Source: Thermoplasmata archaeon
GTDB lineage: Archaea > Thermoplasmatota > E2 > UBA202 > DSCA01
Length of the DNA stretch: 12,059 nt
Assembly: GCA_021159125.1 (NCBI GenBank)
Contig: JAGGSL010000028.1
Location: forward strand, 1-12,059
Reading direction: 5' to 3'
The notes below the pieces were generated by a model. That model ran no database searches. It saw only the letters and a list, made by a program, of their open reading frames with translations, and had not been told where the DNA came from. The translations under genes were made by a program, and so were the position numbers. Shown piece after piece: positions 5,548 to 12,059 of the stretch. Numbering within the stretch: position 1 is the stretch's first letter; each line of letters opens with the position of its first letter.

Positions 5548-7194
5548 CTAAAATAGAAGTGTACCGAGAATTACTGCTATCGTCAGTTGGAGGAAGATTA
5601 TCAGAAAGAAAAGGAACATCGCCTTCCCCCCCATTTGGATGACTGCTCTCTCAAGATTTTCAAAGAATGCACTCCCGATTACCTTTGCCTTGACATCTTT
5701 CTTACAGTAACTTATCTTTCCCTTCTCTTTTACATTTTTAAAGTCTATTTCCTTTAAAAAGTCAAATACTGCTCTAACATCGCTTTTGTCTGCACCTGCA
5801 GGCTCGTACCCCAGCTTGGGCAGAATTCCTGTCTTTGCATGGTCATCAGGAGATATCACAATTGCTTTAACTTTCTTATCTTCGAGAAAGCGTTCCACCC
5901 TCAATCTGAAGGTTTTTTCAATATTGTTTGAATCTATCATGAAAACTGCATATTTCTCGCCTTCATAGTCAAGAATCAAAAGCGCCAGATATCTGCATAT
6001 ATTGGTGGTGTCAACTTTTCTTTTTGAAAATGAGTACATGACTGTGCTCTCCTCCGTTTCAATGCCTGTAGCTTTTTCTATTAGCGATTTGATTTCCTCC
6101 ACTTCATCGGGTGTAACATCATATCCTTTTTTGTATGAGTTGTGAGCATCGCACACAAGTATGTCGCCAAACTTGTCCGCAAATTCCTGTACTTCCGGCG
6201 GGATATCATCTATGGCATTTTTTCCGCTCACTATCATCAAACGGAAGTTGTCAAAGGGAAAGACGGTGATTTTGAATTTTTTGCTTTCAACCTCATAGGG
6301 CTTCATTGCCCTGAGTTCTTTGCAGTTACATGTTATGCTGTCCATCAGTTTTTCCGCCTCTTCCCCGCTCACTATGTTTTCACCATGTGTGGATGCCGAG
6401 TGGAGATACATTGTATTTCCCATGTCGAGAATTCTTTTCACCAATTTTGCTCCGCCCACATTCCCGAACGGACCGGGATGAAAGGAGTCCGAAATTATTT
6501 TTACATTTCCTATTGAAAGGCATCTTATCCACCCCTCTTTTATCATACCTGTTCCATCAAGTTCTTTCTCAACATATGCCGGGTTTGATGTAAGCCAGAA
6601 TAATGTGAATGACCTAAGCAAATCCTTCAGGTTGAAACCAAAATCCCTGTCGAGAAAACGTATGTAAAGATAGCCCAAAAAAACGCCCACCGACGCTATG
6701 AAAATGTAGGTAAGTGTTAAGATATAAAAGTCAAGGCGGCTTGGGGCATCGAAGGAATATCTGTAATTAAATGGATATATCAGGAGAATCATAATAAGGG
6801 ATACAGCATAAACTCTGTCCTCATTTGCCTCTGATAAAAAATAGAGGATAATGGTGAGGAAAGATGATATGAGTGCAGGTGTGAGAGAAATTAGATACGG
6901 CGTTCCAAAATGGAAGGCTATGAAATCAAAAATCTCTATGGAAATCAGAATCAGCAGGGCCAGAAAGAAAGTTCTTCTGCCGTTGAATGCAAGTTTTATT
7001 GTCCTGCCCAGAATGAGAATCAATATGATAAGAATAAGCCCAAGGGCGATATAACGCCTGGCAAAGAATTCTCTTGCCAGTCCATACTGCAGAGATGCAA
7101 ATACAATGGTGATAATTCCCAAAGTTACAGAAATCCTCTTTTTCGGGATTGTGAATACTTTGGAGTACACTCTTTCAAAGACGCTTTGATCCAT
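5548..7194 (-). CDS. DUF2070 membrane protein, predicted lipid hydrolase (neutral ceramidase superfamily)
   Basis: About 548 residues. The first 180 hold about six TM helices (roughly 22-40, 48-65, 76-95, 100-121, 129-146, 158-180), one more lies at the C-terminus (527-548), and a large soluble domain sits between. That domain has several candidate metal or catalytic residues: SDSFHPGPFGNVGGAKL (H240), LHSASTHGEN (H266, H271), CDAHNS (D350, H352) and ISPDDH (D451, D452, H453). This matches the archaeal DUF2070/COG3356 family, which has been predicted to be a membrane-bound lipid hydrolase related to neutral ceramidases; no activity is known to me. A TTG at 7197 precedes the ATG at 7194; I use the ATG. 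A TTAAAAAT at 7221-7228 would place transcription start near the ATG. The next gene upstream is an RND exporter, 100 bases away. The nearby GT2 gene suggests a glycolipid or lipid substrate. Confidence 0.82.
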   Translation of the reverse strand: MDQSVFERVYSKVFTIPKKRISVTLGIITIVFASLQYGLAREFFARRYIALGLILIILILILGRTIKLAFNGRRTFFLALLILISIEIFDFIAFHFGTPYLISLTPALISSFLTIILYFLSEANEDRVYAVSLIMILLIYPFNYRYSFDAPSRLDFYILTLTYIFIASVGVFLGYLYIRFLDRDFGFNLKDLLRSFTLFWLTSNPAYVEKELDGTGMIKEGWIRCLSIGNVKIISDSFHPGPFGNVGGAKLVKRILDMGNTMYLHSASTHGENIVSGEEAEKLMDSITCNCKELRAMKPYEVESKKFKITVFPFDNFRLMIVSGKNAIDDIPPEVQEFADKFGDILVCDAHNSYKKGYDVTPDEVEEIKSLIEKATGIETEESTVMYSFSKRKVDTTNICRYLALLILDYEGEKYAVFMIDSNNIEKTFRLRVERFLEDKKVKAIVISPDDHAKTGILPKLGYEPAGADKSDVRAVFDFLKEIDFKNVKEKGKISYCKKDVKAKVIGSAFFENLERAVIQMGGKAMFLFFLIIFLQLTIAVILGTLLF

Positions 7195-7294
7195 CAATTT
7201 CGAGGATATATCTGGCTTTGATTTTTAACATTTGACATACATTCTATAAGAAAGGACAATATTAATGGAGTGATTCATCTCACATGAAAGGGAG

Positions 7295-9592
7295 TCAACT
7301 GAAGTGGCGAAGTGACTTCCAGTATTGGAGTAAAATGGGAAGAATAAACGCACATAAAATAAAACTATAAACAATTCCAACCGAGATGGCCATGCCAAAC
7401 AGACGAATCTGTGGTAAAGGAGAGAAGGAAAGCAGGCCAAAAGCAGCAATGGTTGTCAGAGCAGCGCCAAATAATGCAGAGCCCGTACGGGAAATAGAAG
7501 AGATAGAATCTTTTCCTTCCAAAAATTTGTATGCTATATGAATCGAATAATCTATACCGAGTCCGATCGTGAGAGATGAAACAGCCACAGTAGTGATGGT
7601 AAGAGGGATTTTGAATAGTGACATTGTCCCGATTATCCACAGGGAAGAAATAATAACTGGCAGGGTAATGATAAAGCCGAGGGCAAATGATTTCTTTTTT
7701 TTGAGAAATATTGTCTCGAGGACGATAAAAGAAAACAGAATGGTAAGAAATAATGATTTTATCTGGCTTGACCGAATTTCTTTTAATATAATAAAAGTCG
7801 ATATAATGCTCCCTGTAATAACTGCTTTTTCCCCGCCAATATCTTTTTTAAGTTCACCAAATAGAATGCTTATGTTTTTCTCCTTCTTTCCCGTATCTGT
7901 GGAAATGCGGATAACACATCCGTCGTAATTCTCACCTTTGTGTATAACGTGTTTCATGTCGTCTGGAGCAATGGAATAAAGAAGAGCATATGCTGCAGCA
8001 ATATCTTCGTATGTTGCATTTTCTTTTGGAAGACCATTTTCATAAAAAACCATATTGTACATTCTTTCAAATGTGGCATTATAATGGAGGCCATATGACT
8101 TATTGGCATAGTCCTTCATTACTGAGAATATGGAAACAATCTGTGCTTTCCCCCGGACTTTCACAACGTACGGGTCATTTCCTGCATTTTCAATTATATG
8201 ATAAATTCTTTCCAGTTTTTCTGGCTCGGTCATATTATCTTTTATCAGGATATCTACCTCTTCTCCCTGAACTCCCTCAAAATTTTGGATGAGATATGTA
8301 ATGTGCTGAGATGTTTCCAGTTTTTCTGGGAGGAATTTCATCATATCGAATTCTGCGTTGATGTGCCATGCAGAGTAACTCATAAAAATTGTGATAACAA
8401 AAATGAAGAATAGAATGATTTTTTTCCTTTTCTGTATGGACGCGGTCAAATTGGCAAGCACCGGAGCAACATATTCTTGTTCTCCTTTCCTTTTTCCATG
8501 GAAGGGGGCAAGAGTAACCGCTGCAGCCAAACATGAAAAAATGCCGAAAGCACTGAGTATGCCAAATTGCCTGAGGGCAGGAATAAATGAGGATATATTC
8601 GATAAAAATGCAATCGAGGACGTCAGTGCCGATAGAAAAAGTGCAGTACCCACTGTTTTGAGGGCGATTTTTGTAGAGCCATCTTCCCTTATCCTCATCC
8701 TCAGGTGGATTGAATAATCTATTCCCAGGCCGGTTAGCAATACAGGTATCGCCATTGTCAATGGGTTTAGGGAATAATTAAGCGCCGAGGCAAACCCATA
8801 TGTCCATATGATAGCTATGGCAAGAGATAGCAAACTCAGAACAACATCAAGGATGCTTCTGTATATGAGGAAAAGTACTATTATGACAAAAAGAATTGAA
8901 AGCAATAGAATGATAGAAAGCGATTCAGTACTTATCTGCAATATCTCTTCCTCAATCAACTTCCCTCCAAGGATGTAGGGTTCAATGAATTCATAACTTC
9001 CGCCAGCTGCTTCCTTCACCTTCCTTTCCTCTTCCAGCGCTCTTTCATCGTCTTTGTAAAGAGAGCCATTCAGAGAAACTTTTATGACTGTTGCTTCTGC
9101 TGTAATATTTTTTGCATCAAAATCTTTTGATAGGAGAATAGAAACAATGCCTTTCGGAAAAAATGGAAAATTAAAGAGTTTTATTATATCCTCGTTACTT
9201 ATATTCTCAATCCCCTTTATCTTTTCTTCATAGTCAATCGATATGTTTGACGAGAGAAAGACGGAAGCAATAATATCTGCAACACTCAACGGCTCTGCCC
9301 CTGTTGATTCATAAATTCTTTTTTCCATGTGAAGAATTTCGAGCAAATCAGTTTTATTCAGTATATTGCCGTCCTTGGATTTTACCAAAGCGGGTATCAT
9401 ATACTCATTTGTATATTCGTTTAGCACTTCCTCATTTGCCTTGACCGTCTCATTTTCTGGCAGAAAATTTTCTTCTTCGAATTCATAGTGAATCCCTCTG
9501 GTAACAATTATCGATAAAAAAATAATCGTAATGCAAAAAATAAGGAAAGCCATCTTTCTCCGATTTTCTGCAATGTAATCTGGGAGTTTCAC
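7295..9592 (-). CDS. RND superfamily (MMPL/COG1033-type) exporter, 12 TM
   Basis: A 765-residue proton-driven RND permease with internal duplication. Each half has one N-terminal TM helix (about 14-31; 391-409), a large external loop (32-220; 410-605), then five TM helices. The conserved transmembrane motif GLGIDYSIH occurs in both halves (288-296 and 677-685); its Asp is the expected proton-relay residue. External loops are rich in N-x-S/T sequons. Archaeal members of this class are usually linked to export of lipids or hydrophobic compounds, and the second half has sterol-sensing-domain-like spacing. The start is GTG at 9592; no in-frame ATG is near, and a TATA-like AATATTATAC (9612-9621) is centred 25 bases upstream, so translation probably begins at a leaderless GTG. 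It lies between DUF2070 and the CrtC-like gene, with gaps of about 85-100 bases, each with its own possible promoter. Substrate unknown. Confidence 0.88.
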   Translation of the reverse strand: MKLPDYIAENRRKMAFLIFCITIIFLSIIVTRGIHYEFEEENFLPENETVKANEEVLNEYTNEYMIPALVKSKDGNILNKTDLLEILHMEKRIYESTGAEPLSVADIIASVFLSSNISIDYEEKIKGIENISNEDIIKLFNFPFFPKGIVSILLSKDFDAKNITAEATVIKVSLNGSLYKDDERALEEERKVKEAAGGSYEFIEPYILGGKLIEEEILQISTESLSIILLLSILFVIIVLFLIYRSILDVVLSLLSLAIAIIWTYGFASALNYSLNPLTMAIPVLLTGLGIDYSIHLRMRIREDGSTKIALKTVGTALFLSALTSSIAFLSNISSFIPALRQFGILSAFGIFSCLAAAVTLAPFHGKRKGEQEYVAPVLANLTASIQKRKKIILFFIFVITIFMSYSAWHINAEFDMMKFLPEKLETSQHITYLIQNFEGVQGEEVDILIKDNMTEPEKLERIYHIIENAGNDPYVVKVRGKAQIVSIFSVMKDYANKSYGLHYNATFERMYNMVFYENGLPKENATYEDIAAAYALLYSIAPDDMKHVIHKGENYDGCVIRISTDTGKKEKNISILFGELKKDIGGEKAVITGSIISTFIILKEIRSSQIKSLFLTILFSFIVLETIFLKKKKSFALGFIITLPVIISSLWIIGTMSLFKIPLTITTVAVSSLTIGLGIDYSIHIAYKFLEGKDSISSISRTGSALFGAALTTIAAFGLLSFSPLPQIRLFGMAISVGIVYSFILCAFILPILLQYWKSLRHFS

Positions 9593-9611
9593 ATATTGGA
9601 ATAAAAAAGGC

Positions 9612-9621
9612 GTATAATATT
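9612..9621 (-). promoter_or_regulatory. TATA box of the RND exporter gene
   Basis: On the minus strand AATATTATAC is centred about 25 bases before the GTG start at 9592, preceded by purines suitable as a BRE (CCAAA). It predicts transcription beginning at or next to the GTG. Confidence 0.5.
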
Positions 9622-9677
9622 TTGGCGATTAAAATAAACAGATGCAACTTTTGATAGGATATCCTGATGCATCCATT

Positions 9678-10700
9678 TTATTTGATGCAGAGGAATTCGA
9701 TAATTTGGGGTTTGCCGTGTAACCTCTCGGTTGTACCATCAGCTGTTATCTCCCCGCTTGCCTGCATATGGTATCTCCAGTAGTGAAAGGTAAAAATCCT
9801 GCTATAATGCACGTCGATGGTTTTCATTTGTACGTCTGCATTCAGGTTTTCGCATCCCGGAACAACATCCTTTATCTGCAACTCAAATTCGGTTGGTATC
9901 TGCTGCCACCGGTTTTTTACAAATCCTCCTGTCTCAAGCATTATATTATCGGGAGGTATGCTGTAAAATACGCCTTGTTTGTGGTCATAGCTATCTAGAT
10001 TTACCACCGCAAGCAGGTCTTCCTTTTCACCCATCATAACTCTTGCCCATGTGATGCCCATGGTATCGGAATGAATCCTGCCCCAAAACCAGCCCTTATA
10101 ATTTAATGAAACGGGAAGGGGAGGAGGATAGCCCCAGTTATGATCATGATACCCTACGCCCTTTACCCTAAATTCTTGACCATTGACTTTTATTGTTCCC
10201 TGCACTTTTGCTTTGGGCAGTGCAACTGCCCAGCACGTATCTGAGGTTTCGACCTTCCAGCCAGGCGTCATGCCATCGAAGGTGAGATTAATGGCATGAT
10301 TGTCAATGTGCAATGACAGATGATATTGCCACCTCCCTGTTTTTTTATAATGCTTTTGGTCGAATTCGATTACAGGTCTGCCATTGATCTCTATTAGTGG
10401 TATTTCGGAAGAAATATCGGTATTTGAATACAAGTCTGTTTTTACAGCTTCAACAACTGATTTGCCTTCTCTATATACAGTAATTCTGGACTGTACAATA
10501 CCGCTGTTTCCCAAATGGTATATTCTCACTCCCATATGGACGCTATATCCATTTTCCAGTATCGCATCAAAATACCACCATTCAACATCCAAAAGATTGG
10601 TATTTCCATGAAATGCATCGTCCTTAGGAGAAATCTCCATGGCTCGTAGGAAACGGTATTTCTTTTTGTTATCATGTGTTCCCATTTTCGGCGCAGTCAT
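9678..10700 (-). CDS. CrtC/AttH-type lipocalin-like protein
   Basis: A 340-residue protein with no signal peptide or TM helix. Two hallmark motifs of the CrtC/AttH (carotenoid 1,2-hydratase and Svf1-like double lipocalin) superfamily are clear: VEWWYFDAILENG (39-51) and GVGYHDHNWGYPP (181-193). The region between is beta-rich, as is the second half (WGRIHSDTMGITWARVMM and onward), consistent with two beta-barrel domains. Known relatives bind or hydrate isoprenoid or lipid substrates; the HDHNWG residues lie where CrtC acidic and His residues act. Start at 10700: a TATA-like TTATATTA (10727-10734) is about 30 bases upstream, giving a very short leader. An alternative is the Met at residue 6. 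It sits 81 bases from the GT2 gene and 85 from the RND gene. A hydratase, a lipid carrier, or a cyclase-like enzyme all remain possible; the exact reaction is not known. Confidence 0.78.
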   Translation of the reverse strand: MTAPKMGTHDNKKKYRFLRAMEISPKDDAFHGNTNLLDVEWWYFDAILENGYSVHMGVRIYHLGNSGIVQSRITVYREGKSVVEAVKTDLYSNTDISSEIPLIEINGRPVIEFDQKHYKKTGRWQYHLSLHIDNHAINLTFDGMTPGWKVETSDTCWAVALPKAKVQGTIKVNGQEFRVKGVGYHDHNWGYPPPLPVSLNYKGWFWGRIHSDTMGITWARVMMGEKEDLLAVVNLDSYDHKQGVFYSIPPDNIMLETGGFVKNRWQQIPTEFELQIKDVVPGCENLNADVQMKTIDVHYSRIFTFHYWRYHMQASGEITADGTTERLHGKPQIIEFLCIK

Positions 10701-10726
10701 ATTTTATTCACGAATGTTCCCTCCAA

Positions 10727-10734
10727 TAATATAA
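10727..10734 (-). promoter_or_regulatory. TATA box of the CrtC-like gene
   Basis: TTATATTA on the minus strand, preceded by the purine-rich GGGAAAA (BRE-like), is centred 30 bases before the ATG at 10700. It predicts a leader of only a few bases. Confidence 0.5.
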
Positions 10735-10781
10735 TTTTCCCTAGACACGAGTACAACATGGGGTCATGTATTTGTTCAATA

Positions 10782-11933
10782 CTATCCGAACCTATATACA
10801 TTGCCTTTCCACTCGATTTCTCTTTTAAAAAACGAAGCAACCAGATTATATGTCAATAAAAAAGATGCGATGGGGCTTATTATGGCATACGCAAATGCTG
10901 AGCCAAATCTTTCTTTCGGATAAAGCATGAGTTCTCTGAAGGTAACAAGCTGTTGCCATCCCTTGATGATATCCAGAAACACAGGCGATAGCATCAGCAG
11001 CCCGGGAATGGCAAAGCCGTCTATCAAAACAATAATCCCGAGAATGTTTAGAAACTTGAAAACCGCTGCGGATAAAAAAGATATTCTCCATAGTTTCGGA
11101 TAATACCATTTTGTCCAGACATTCTGTGTGGTTCCCCAATTTATGATTTCATAAAGATTTTTTTCTTCATAACATTCAACCATACTCTCTGGTACAAATT
11201 GTATGGAATAACCATTTTCTTTCACGATTCTACTTAAAACGAGGTCATCAGAGAAACTTTTTTTCCATTTATTTTTTATATCCAGTCTATCAAACAGTTC
11301 TTTTCTTATGGCCGTTGAACCACCCCATACAAAATTGAATTTATCAATAAACAGAGAGGCAGCAGTACATGCATTCCAGCTGGATAACAACAGTGACCTT
11401 AAACTGTGGGCAAAATACCACCTATATCCTGTGGTGGCACCAATCTTCTCTATATTTAGAGGGGCCACAAGATGACGAATCCACTCTTTATGCGGTCTGA
11501 TGTCTGAATCAGCGAAGACATAGACATCTGCATCATCCGCTATTTTTACACCTTTGAGCAACGCAGAAACTTTGCCACTGCATCCCTCCACTCTATCAGA
11601 GAGCACTAACTTCACCCGGGGATCTTTGCCAACTGCCTCCTGGATTGCCTTATAGGCGGGGTCTGATGACGAATCGGTTACAAAAATTACTTCGTAATCT
11701 TTATAATTTTGATTGCATATAGCCCTGATATTCTCCTTAAATTTCTTGCCAGCCCCCTTACAGGGAACTATTATCGAAACTCTGGGAAAATAAGGGTTTA
11801 AAGGTGTCTTTTTGTATTGGCGTCCGATTTTTACCCACGAAATAATGGGCAATACTCCTCCTGCAAAAGAGAGAAAGCCCAGTATCCAGAGAGTAACGAC
11901 AAATGCTGCCATATTCTTATCCATATCAAACAT
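10782..11933 (-). CDS. GT2-family membrane glycosyltransferase, ceramide-glucosyltransferase-like
   Basis: A 383-residue processive-type GT-A glycosyltransferase. An N-terminal TM helix (about 9-33) is followed by the catalytic domain: VSIIVPCKGAGKKFKENIRAICNQNYKDYEVIFVTDS (52-88; D87), the DxD-type FADSDIRPHKEWI (140-152), GGSTAIRKELFD, and SDDLVLSR with the putative base D229/D230. Three or so TM helices follow (about 283-306, 308-322, 345-370). The order and spacing resemble ceramide glucosyltransferases (GT21) and HpnI-like enzymes, suggesting transfer of a sugar to a lipid. Where those carry (Q/R)xxRW, this protein has TQNVWTKW (269-276), with Lys replacing Arg and no Gln/Arg at the first position. 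Start is uncertain: ATG 11933, or ATG 11912 (MAAFVVTLW), which fits a TATA-like GATAAAAAAT centred near 11938. Followed downstream by the CrtC-like gene. Confidence 0.85.
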   Translation of the reverse strand: MFDMDKNMAAFVVTLWILGFLSFAGGVLPIISWVKIGRQYKKTPLNPYFPRVSIIVPCKGAGKKFKENIRAICNQNYKDYEVIFVTDSSSDPAYKAIQEAVGKDPRVKLVLSDRVEGCSGKVSALLKGVKIADDADVYVFADSDIRPHKEWIRHLVAPLNIEKIGATTGYRWYFAHSLRSLLLSSWNACTAASLFIDKFNFVWGGSTAIRKELFDRLDIKNKWKKSFSDDLVLSRIVKENGYSIQFVPESMVECYEEKNLYEIINWGTTQNVWTKWYYPKLWRISFLSAAVFKFLNILGIIVLIDGFAIPGLLMLSPVFLDIIKGWQQLVTFRELMLYPKERFGSAFAYAIISPIASFLLTYNLVASFFKREIEWKGNVYRFG

Positions 11934-12010
11934 TTTTTATCTGGCTAGGCTAAAGTTGCCACCAGACAGGCATATTGTGTGAAAGCCACATCTTCGGCTG
12001 AATATATTTA

Positions 12011-12024
12011 TACATATGTATGAA
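12011..12024. promoter_or_regulatory. Operator-like palindrome, copy 3 (right edge)
   Basis: TACATATGTATGAA differs from copy 1 by one base and shares 15 identical bases with it (12013-12027 versus 2260-2274). Within it, ATACATATGTAT (12010-12021) is a perfect palindrome. On the minus strand it abuts TATAAATATA (12003-12012), which could drive the GT2 gene with a leader of about 48 bases; on the plus strand it abuts AAATATATTTT (12023-12033), which could drive a gene beyond the window. Either way it sits right next to a TATA-like sequence, as in copy 2. Confidence 0.55.
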
Positions 12025-12059
12025 ATATATTTTGCAGAACATAGCATATGTGATATAAA

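Noticed and set aside
5218..5556. Plus-strand open frame of 112 codons in the intergenic region
   Set aside because: Overlaps the regulator's stop, is rich in Cys, Ser, Pro and Phe without recognisable domains, lacks a promoter, and overlaps the inverted-repeat region; treated as non-coding or remnant.
9663..9688. GCATC/GATGC inverted repeat around the stop of the CrtC-like gene as a terminator
   Set aside because: Only 5 bp of stem with a 10-base AT loop and no T run on the transcribed side; too weak to call.

Overview
The window looks archaeal, most likely euryarchaeal; Thermoplasmatota or a near relative is my best guess, not proven. The sequence support is a pantoate kinase C-terminus (archaeal CoA route), a DUF2070 membrane protein (an archaeal family), several genes that seem to start at or within a few bases of a TATA-directed transcription start (leaderless style), AT-rich intergenic DNA, and no bacterial -35/-10 promoters. 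I see no tRNA, rRNA, CRISPR array or intact insertion sequence.

Layout. At 1-439 is the 3' half of a plus-strand pantoate kinase gene, convergent with a two-gene minus-strand unit: a GT4 glycosyltransferase (start about 2195) and an overlapping SAM methyltransferase (to 460). Diverging from it, a plus-strand operon at 2293-4785 encodes a radical SAM protein with a B12-binding-like N-terminal region, a cis-prenyltransferase (UppS family) and a 54-residue two-helix membrane protein at 4621-4785. A small winged-helix regulator with its own promoter follows (4841-5221). The 326-base gap at 5222-5547 has no convincing gene but holds several inverted repeats, including a GC-rich stretch. From 5548 to the right end all genes are on the minus strand: DUF2070 membrane protein (predicted lipid hydrolase), a 12-TM RND/MMPL-type exporter, a CrtC/AttH-type lipocalin-like protein, and a GT2 glycosyltransferase resembling ceramide glucosyltransferases.

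How it fits together. Nearly every gene points to isoprenoid or membrane-lipid and glycolipid metabolism: polyprenyl carrier synthesis, radical modification of a lipid or similar inert substrate, lipid or polyprenol glycosylation, lipid hydrolysis and lipid export. The strongest new signal is a palindrome, TTCATAYGTATGAA, found three times at promoters: as part of a 20-bp perfect palindrome abutting the TATA box of the winged-helix gene, in front of the radical SAM operon, and beyond the 5' side of the GT2 gene at the right end. I infer that the small regulator controls itself and this lipid module. This is testable but not shown by sequence alone.
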